Shown piece by piece: positions 58,034 through 64,000 of a stretch of 64,000 nt of DNA. How positions within the stretch are numbered: position 1 is the first letter of the stretch; every line of letters starts with the position of its first letter. The stretch lies in NCBI RefSeq assembly GCF_004210375.1, contig NC_134830.1, positions 11,346,001 to 11,410,000 on the forward strand, written 5' to 3'. This DNA is from Tachypleus tridentatus (taxonomy: Eukaryota > Arthropoda > Merostomata > Xiphosura > Limulidae). Made by a program: the position numbers and the translations under genes. The notes under the pieces were generated by a model. The model ran no database searches. It was given only the letters and a program-made list of their open reading frames with translations, and was not told the DNA's origin.

Positions 58034-59180
58034 GTCCCAGGGTACAAGCTATAATGTGGGATATGAAATGTATCCTAGGTTTTGGAGGTGACGAAAAAAT
58101 AAGATATTACCATGATAACAAACTAATATAAATGGTCAGAGATTTGGATTTGTTATTGTTAACGTAGTTCTTCCTTTTGATTTTGTTTTAATTTAATATA
58201 CTTAACTCTATCAGTATTAATATTCTATTTAAATATATTCAATGTATCTAATTTGTTGCTATTTCGCTCTTTTCCGTTACCTTATTCAATCTCTATGAAG
58301 TTAAGTGTAACAGCTTGAACTAACAACATATTTTGAAACTATAATTTAGCCTAGCAAGCTGATTATAATAATTATATGGCTACAAATGTTATAAAATGTA
58401 ATAGCAAAATATGTCTGACATGTCTTGTTCTGAATACTTTTCACCCTCTTACCTACACAAATTCATTTTGTAAAATACAAAAAGTCTATCTATTAACATG
58501 TACTAATTGTAACATGGAATATGTAGGTCAAACTTTAAACTCATTGCATATACGTATAAATTTGCATAGATCTCAAGTTAGAAATAATTTATTGAATTCC
58601 ATAGAATTGAAACATTTTAGAATTCACCCTATTACCTCTGTTAAAATAATTATATTAGAACTTGTTAATGAAGAAAAAATTACCATTTTCTTCTTCTTTC
58701 GTTTGGAGAACAGTCATCTTCCCACAAGAGTCTGCAGAGAGTGAAGGGTGATATCAATGTGGGACGTTACAGGTTTGAGCACTCACATTTCGCTCTCCTA
58801 ATTTCTATTTCTATTATTTTAATTTATGTGGCTATTATTTTACTTCATTTTATTTCTTCATGCAAGACTGGCAAGTGGTGGTTAAGACTGATAGATGGTG
58901 TATCCTCACTGCAATGTGAGTCCTACTTCCTCAGTCATCTCCAAAACCTAGGGTACATTATATATTCCATATTATAGTTTGCACCCCAGGATTCTTTGAA
59001 TTAGTAGAGAATTTTTCTTTTTTGATTTATTTTTGTTTAGGCTTTTTTTGGTTATAACAAACTAATACAACTAGTCAGAGGTTCGGATTACTGCTAGTTG
59101 TTTTTAACGCAGTCCTTCCTTTTGACTTTGTTTTAATTTAATTTACTTAACATTATCAAGATTAATCTTCTCTCTCTCTT
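58034..59180 (+). mobile_element. Second Penelope-like element, short form
   Basis: A 1.1-kb unit with the same architecture as the 22980 element. An inverted arm (58034-58088) is the reverse complement of 58931-58984 (CCAAAACCTAGGGTAC matching GTATCCTAGGTTTTGG, and TATAATATGGAATAT-like). A direct repeat occurs at 58107-58230 and 59052-59175 (AACAAACTAAT, GGTCAGAGATTTGGATT, TTCCTTTTGATTTTGTTTTA, ATTTAA). Between them lies only a GIY-YIG endonuclease reading frame; no RT motif is present. It is a different family from the first PLE. Confidence 0.75.
58376..58744 (+). pseudogene. PLE GIY-YIG endonuclease domain, RT-less fragment
   Basis: 122 codons. A cysteine-rich lead (CNSKICLTCLVL at residues 8-19, then an F/Y segment) precedes LTCTNCNMEYVGQTLNSLHI, where EYVGQT is the second half of the GIY-YIG motif, followed by RINLHRSQVRN with the catalytic arginine. 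ELKHFRIH then gives the later histidine block. Canonical PLE endonucleases carry a similar C/H-rich finger just before GIY-YIG. The ATG at 58376 is only the first in frame; no RT lies upstream, so the protein is a fragment. Confidence 0.82.
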
Positions 59181-59215
59181 TCTATATATATATATATATA
59201 TATACACGTACACTA
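59165..59215. repeat. CT and TA microsatellite
   Basis: CTCTCTCTCTTT followed by a run of TA at the 3' boundary of the second PLE. Simple repeats at PLE 3' ends are common. Confidence 0.8.
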
Positions 59216-60908
59216 CCTGTCTATTGATAGTTACAATCGCCACGATCGATTGTAGTGGTTAGATACACGTGATGACCTACTGCCTGGCTAAGGGAAAATT
59301 TTAAAAAATGTATTTTAGTTATACACTCTGAATTATAAAAAGTGCATATAATCCTATCTTTCATCTTATTTTATTTATTGATGACCTTTAACACTTTTCT
59401 TTATATAATTAAGAAAGTTATTTTGCAAAATATCTTGTTAATGAATAAATAATCAAATGAAGTGAAAAAGTTAACTTACATATTTGAAAAAAGGCACCTA
59501 TTTAAATATCTCATCGTTCGAAATGTTAATGTTTCTTAATTTTAATTTACAAAGTTTCATTTGTTTGTTGTTAAGCGCCAACGTACACGCAATTATATAT
59601 ATTTCATCATAAATTTGCAATTCACTTAAACTTAATAGCATAGCCGGGTTTCATAATAAAACAAACACATATAGAAAACCATGCATTCTAATCTTTATTA
59701 ATCAGAACTTATTCAAAATAGCTATATTTATCATTATGGAATAAACTCCATGATGGATCTTAAAGTAACTTGCTTCGAACAGAAAATGATAATAATATAT
59801 TATACATATTAAATATGTTGTAAAGTAGAAACTCCATACCATAATGAAAGATACAGTGAAGACTAATTTTAAGAATCTACATTTATTGCCATTTGAGATT
59901 TTGATTAAACTGAAAGTTACTGTTACACTTCTGTTAATGGTAAAAATTACCCATTACAATTTTCTGGTATTATGCTGATACACTTTAAGAAATGGGTACC
60001 TTAAAAGTAACGTGTATAAATTAGTCGTTGTAATCCGATTGCTTCACTATTGTCTGAATTAATTATTACAGTTCGTTAAATCGGAAACTATATATGCCGA
60101 TATGAACAGCAGATGGATTTAGCGAAAAAAAAACCAATAAACAACAAAAAACGATTGAGGATCAATCAAAGTTTTCACAAAGGGTTATAAGGAGTATGTA
60201 ATGAGGTTATATAAGTGCAAATTTTATTGCTTTTACAAAGTGTTTCCTCCACTTTGTATGTAAACATGTTGAAGGAAAAAAGGCCTGACACAACTTCAGC
60301 TGTGCCTAATCTTCTGGATCAGTCTAGCGGCAACTGTTTCAAAGTAAAGCATCATGCACGTAAAGCAGAAGAGAGAGCGGAAGAGGGAAATGGAAAAAAA
60401 ATATCCAAGTTTATTGATACTTCTTCATCGAAATGATTTACAACGTTTTTGAACGGATCTGTCAATTAAGGACGAGACATTAAATAAGACGAGGCAGAGA
60501 TTGTTCTCAAATCTAGAGATTGCCAACGACGGCAACTTTTGATTGGACTGTGTGACACAGACTGCATGACGGGAAATTTGATAACAAAAAGCTTAAGCAT
60601 TAGGGTATTAATCGGACAGTGGTGAAGAATAACGACAGGTTGCTTTAAAACATAATTAATTTTATTATACTTCAACCTGTTCTCACCTTCAGAATTATGT
60701 ATTCGCTAGAAACGATAAAATCGATTATATGGAACCATGTTATGATGTTATCTAGTTAACTAAATTTAAATTTTAGGACAATGATAAATATCAACTATAT
60801 TAAGACATTTTATCGTGTTAACTAATTAATAAAATTTAAAAGTTTTATTTTGTCCTTACATTTGTAATATGGAATTATTATACAGTCACGATACTTTAAA
60901 AATTTTTC
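59216..60908. other. Non-coding; unassigned frame at 60215-60436
   Basis: The 73-codon frame at 60215-60436 contains EKRPDTTSAVPNLLDQSSGN and a charged KAEERAEEGNGKK tail. I recognise no family. Elsewhere only chance frames. Confidence 0.4.
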
Positions 60909-61187
60909 GGGCCCGGCATGGCCAAGCGTGTTAAGGCGTGCGACTCGTAATCTGAGGGTCGCGAGTTTGCATCCCCGTCGCGCCAAACATGCTCGGCCTT
61001 TCAGCCGTGGGGGCATTATAATGTTACGGTCAATCCCACTATTCGTTGGTAAAAGAGTAGCCCAAGAGTTGGCGGTGGGTGGTGATGACTAGCTGCCTTC
61101 CCTCTAGTCTTACACTACTAAATTAGGGACGGCTAGCACAGATAGCCCTCGAGTAGCTTTGTGCCAAATTCCAAAAACAAACAATTA
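60909..61187 (+). mobile_element. SINE family A, nearly full length
   Basis: GGGCCCGGCATGGCCAAGCG, CTCGTAA at the anticodon position, GAGTTTGCATCCCCGTCGCG as altered B box, full body, tail GTGCCAAATTCCAAAAACAA. It is used here as the reference for the family. Confidence 0.94.
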
Positions 61188-62100
61188 CAATTATACCTTC
61201 TACATTGTGATGCATTCAGCTATTTTATTTGTACAATTTAAAACCTGTTTTGTTTTAATTTCTACAGTTAGTTGTTTAAAGCAGGTTTGAAAAATTCCAT
61301 TATTTATTTAATTTTTATCTCGTAAACCATACAGTTTGTTTCATATAGGCATAATAGTTTTGATTTATTCTTGATTGAATGACCTATTTTATTGTCGTTC
61401 GATTCTGCTGTTAATTTTACACAAAATCTTAAATAAAAACACTGTTTCTGAGGTTAGTTTATTTATCTCTCTCTTGAATGAGATGGCACGTTTCCATGTC
61501 TACAAACAATTTAAAAATATTTTTTTCTCTGTAACTATCTTATTTAACTGGTGGTTCTAAAGTCAACATGCGTAAAGTCGACGCATTTGTTAACAAACGT
61601 TTTCAATGATTTATGTTTTAAATTAGAACAGAAAGAAAATAAGGCTTACGTTTCAGGAACCAGTACGAGATCGGCTAGATCACATGATAAAAGTACAAAA
61701 AGAAAGCTTGCTATTGACACAGTTATAGTAACTCCTCATTGACCTTAGTATTGGATATCTAGTCCTTTAGTTTTGAACCTTAATGTGAAGAAACGTGTAT
61801 TTTCCCATACGTTCCTGCAAATAAATACATCTATTGTTATTACGCGAAATTGTCGAAATTATAAATCAAAATAGCATCAGACAATAGAATTATTTGCACT
61901 TTTTCGAAAAACCAGTTTTATACTGAACCTGGTTATTAGTTTGTTACATCCTTATAGTAATTTATTTATTAATAGCTTTGGTTTTATACTTTATCAAACG
62001 AGAAATCAAGTAAAGAAATAACGCTTATAAAATATACAAGCTTTTACTCTCAAGAAACAATAACACCGATAATCTGAATAACATGTAATAATGATTAAAA
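61188..62100. other. Non-coding, nothing recognised
   Basis: Chance frames at 61375-61560 and 61551-61742 have no recognised relative. Confidence 0.45.
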
Positions 62101-62104
62101 ACAT

Positions 62105-62352
62105 TTGTTGAATTTTACGCAAAAGTAATCAAAGCTAATGCATTAGCCGTCCATAATTTTAAAGTGATAAAGTAAAGAGAAGGCAAATAATTAACAATGC
62201 CAACCGTAAACTGTTGTGCTAAATTTTGAACCAATGAACAGTAAGATTGACCTTCATATTGCAACACCCCCTATGTCTCGAAGAGCAAGCATATTCAACA
62301 ACCTGTGACCTGCAGGTTGCGAGTCGAACGCTCTAATCACCATGCTAAACCC
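62105..62352 (-). mobile_element. SINE family A, strongly diverged copy
   Basis: TTGAATTTTACGCAAAAGTA tail, TTAGCCGTCCATAATTTTAA, AACACCCCCTATGTCTCGAA, GAGTCGAACGCTCTAATCAC and CCATGCTAAACCC follow family order on minus. Confidence 0.7.
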
Positions 62353-63865
62353 AAGATAAAGTTATACGTTTCGTTTCCTGTTTGTTTTTATTTTCTTCCA
62401 AACACCAGATATTACTTGCTTTTCAAATATAAAAGGTAATACATGCAAATTTAAAATAATTTCATTTCAATGATTATGTCATAATGACACAATTTTAAGA
62501 TGTTGTGAAGTTTGTGTTGCAGTTTCCTGTTGTTGTTTTGGAAGATTATTTTCTATTTATTAGAAGTTAGGATAAGGTGGTTGGACAAATGATGGAATAA
62601 TTATTGAAGCCACTTTACTATGCGAATTTCTATTTTCTAGAGATTCGAGAAACAATGTTCTTTACCCTTACTTGAAAAATTACAAAAGTTCTACATACAA
62701 AACATATTTAGGAAGTACAGATATTAAATGTTCACCGCTGGGGATATCTGTAATGATGTTTGGACAGCTCAAGAGAACTGAAAAAGCCACTTTGCTACCG
62801 AAACGTAAAAATTGTTAGTGAAAAGTTAAACTTGTTAAAAATTATAATATTACAAATAAACAAGGATTTTCACTAACTGTCGTTTTTAAGGGCAGCCAAC
62901 CAACTGTTATATTTTCAACATTTGAATACATTTGGTATTAGTTGAGGTATTAACAATTACATGTTGGTCTTTCCTATTGATCACTTATTAACTGACAAAC
63001 TGACAAACGTAACTTTCCGTCACGAATTTGAATGGGTCAACCAAATGAATACATGAGTTGAGTTCTTTATAAACAATTTGAACGACGTACTCTACAAAAA
63101 ATCAAATATAAAATTTTCCCATTCGGCTGTGAACAGTTTACCACCTCTTAACACAACGTTAGCTTTTGAGTACATACATCGCCATACACTTCACAAAGTT
63201 TATGTAAATATTTGAAGTGTATCGTACATCCTAATGACAAAAAACGGTTTCTCACAGTTAATTAGTGGAAATGCAAAGTTACGTCATAGTTTTAAAAAAC
63301 AAAAAACAACTATACTGCATCTTTAGTTCTCGAACAAGTTATCAGCAAATAAATAGGTTTAGTGACATGACTCCTGAAGCTTGGGTCTGTGAAGCAAAAA
63401 AATTAAATATGAGTAGTATATTGTAATTACACTCTTATTATTGTGCAAGTTTTGAGTTTGTGAAAGGACTTGGAATCATTTAAATAATGAATACATTCTC
63501 GACTTTAAACAGAAGAGCTTAACAAAAGGAGCCAATAATAGCTCCTGGATGTCAGAAATTTTGAAAAAAAGATAGTTGTTATAATGGGTATGTTATATTT
63601 ATATTCAGTATTACGATATTGGATATAAAAATTAGTTTCTGGAACGTGAAAAATGAATAGTATTTTGCAATAGAAATTCCCAAAGTTTCTGTAGATTGGT
63701 TAACTAATCTTTTCAGATGGTATTACAATGGTCAATGGATTTAGCATCCAGACTTTGGGCCGGCTATATAATAACCTCTTTATTACCAGCCCTTTCCTGC
63801 TCCTTCAGATATTTCTTATTCATTATCATCATCTCGCTGAAATTTAGAGAAAGGGCCATTAAACA
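62353..63865. other. Non-coding; possible PLE-type terminus at 62760-62890
   Basis: The stretch GAAAAAGCCACTTTGCTACC, GAAACGTAAAAATTGTTAGT resembles the stem-then-CGAAACG termini of other Penelope-like elements, and TTGTTAGTGAAAA is found inverted at 62868-62882 (TTTTCACTAACTGTCG). No coding sequence is nearby. The rest is unrecognised. Confidence 0.3.
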
Positions 63866-63867
63866 TA

Positions 63868-64000
63868 CTACACTGAGTATACGATGTGGCAAATCAGGAT
63901 GATATCACAGTATACTTAGTATACAATGTGACAAAGCAGGATGATATCACAGAACACTGATCATACCATGTGGCAAACCAGGATGATACCACAGTATACT
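63868..64000. repeat. Minisatellite, 42-bp unit, runs off the right edge
   Basis: Three units containing GTATACGATGTGGCAAATCA, GGATGATATCACAGTATACT or variants, period about 42 bp, truncated by the window end. Confidence 0.85.

Noticed and set aside
60215-60436. 73-codon frame with charged tail as a small protein gene
   Set aside because: No recognised family and no supporting context.

Overview
This is a eukaryotic (animal) genomic window: AT-rich, intron-split genes, abundant transposon relics and no bacterial-style operons. The protein relationships point to an arthropod. A tRNA-derived SINE recurs about a dozen times with a CAAACAAAC-type tail and closely resembles, from memory, SINEs of horseshoe crab (Limulus/Tachypleus) DNA. 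I therefore favour a chelicerate, probably a horseshoe crab; this assignment is inference.

Left part (1-26641). More than 11 kb consists of at least eight unrelated minisatellite families (periods about 31, 49, 45, 33, 34, 87, 21 and 30 bp), dominated by an 8.5-kb array of a 33-bp unit (8888-17340) with kilobase-scale internal duplications. Its 1000-1400 codon open frames are by-products of a period divisible by three. Two splice-bounded exons (20408-20648 and 21834-22071) encode the N-terminal ankyrin part of a TRP/TRPL-type canonical TRP channel. A decayed Penelope-like retroelement (22980-26135) follows in the next intron.

Gap. Exactly 500 N (26642-27141) mark a scaffold join. The channel gene is missing everything after exon 2, and the Mediator gene on the other side is missing everything before its last two exons.

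Right part (27142-64000). The last two coding exons of Mediator subunit MED30 (28461-28561 and 36765-36863, + strand) are separated by an 8.2-kb intron. That intron carries a piggyBac-like MITE-sized relic's neighbour sequence and an old Ty3/gypsy LTR element whose remnants run protease, integrase C-terminus, RT-like start, the gene order of Gmr1-like elements. Downstream lie a mariner relic (39425-39935) and a hAT relic with both terminal repeats (41043-43423). On the minus strand, four exons of the second catalytic domain (C2) of a membrane adenylyl cyclase lie at 56364-49196, in phase with each other except for one apparently missing exon. A second, non-autonomous-looking Penelope-like element with a GIY-YIG reading frame lies at 58034-59180. 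The window ends inside another tandem repeat of 42 bp.

The three host genes share no pathway that the sequence shows. The most unusual material is the satellite landscape, the two Penelope-like elements with both inverted and direct copies of their 3' ends plus a hammerhead-like core, two SINE families sharing a 3' tail, and the INT-before-RT retroelement relic.
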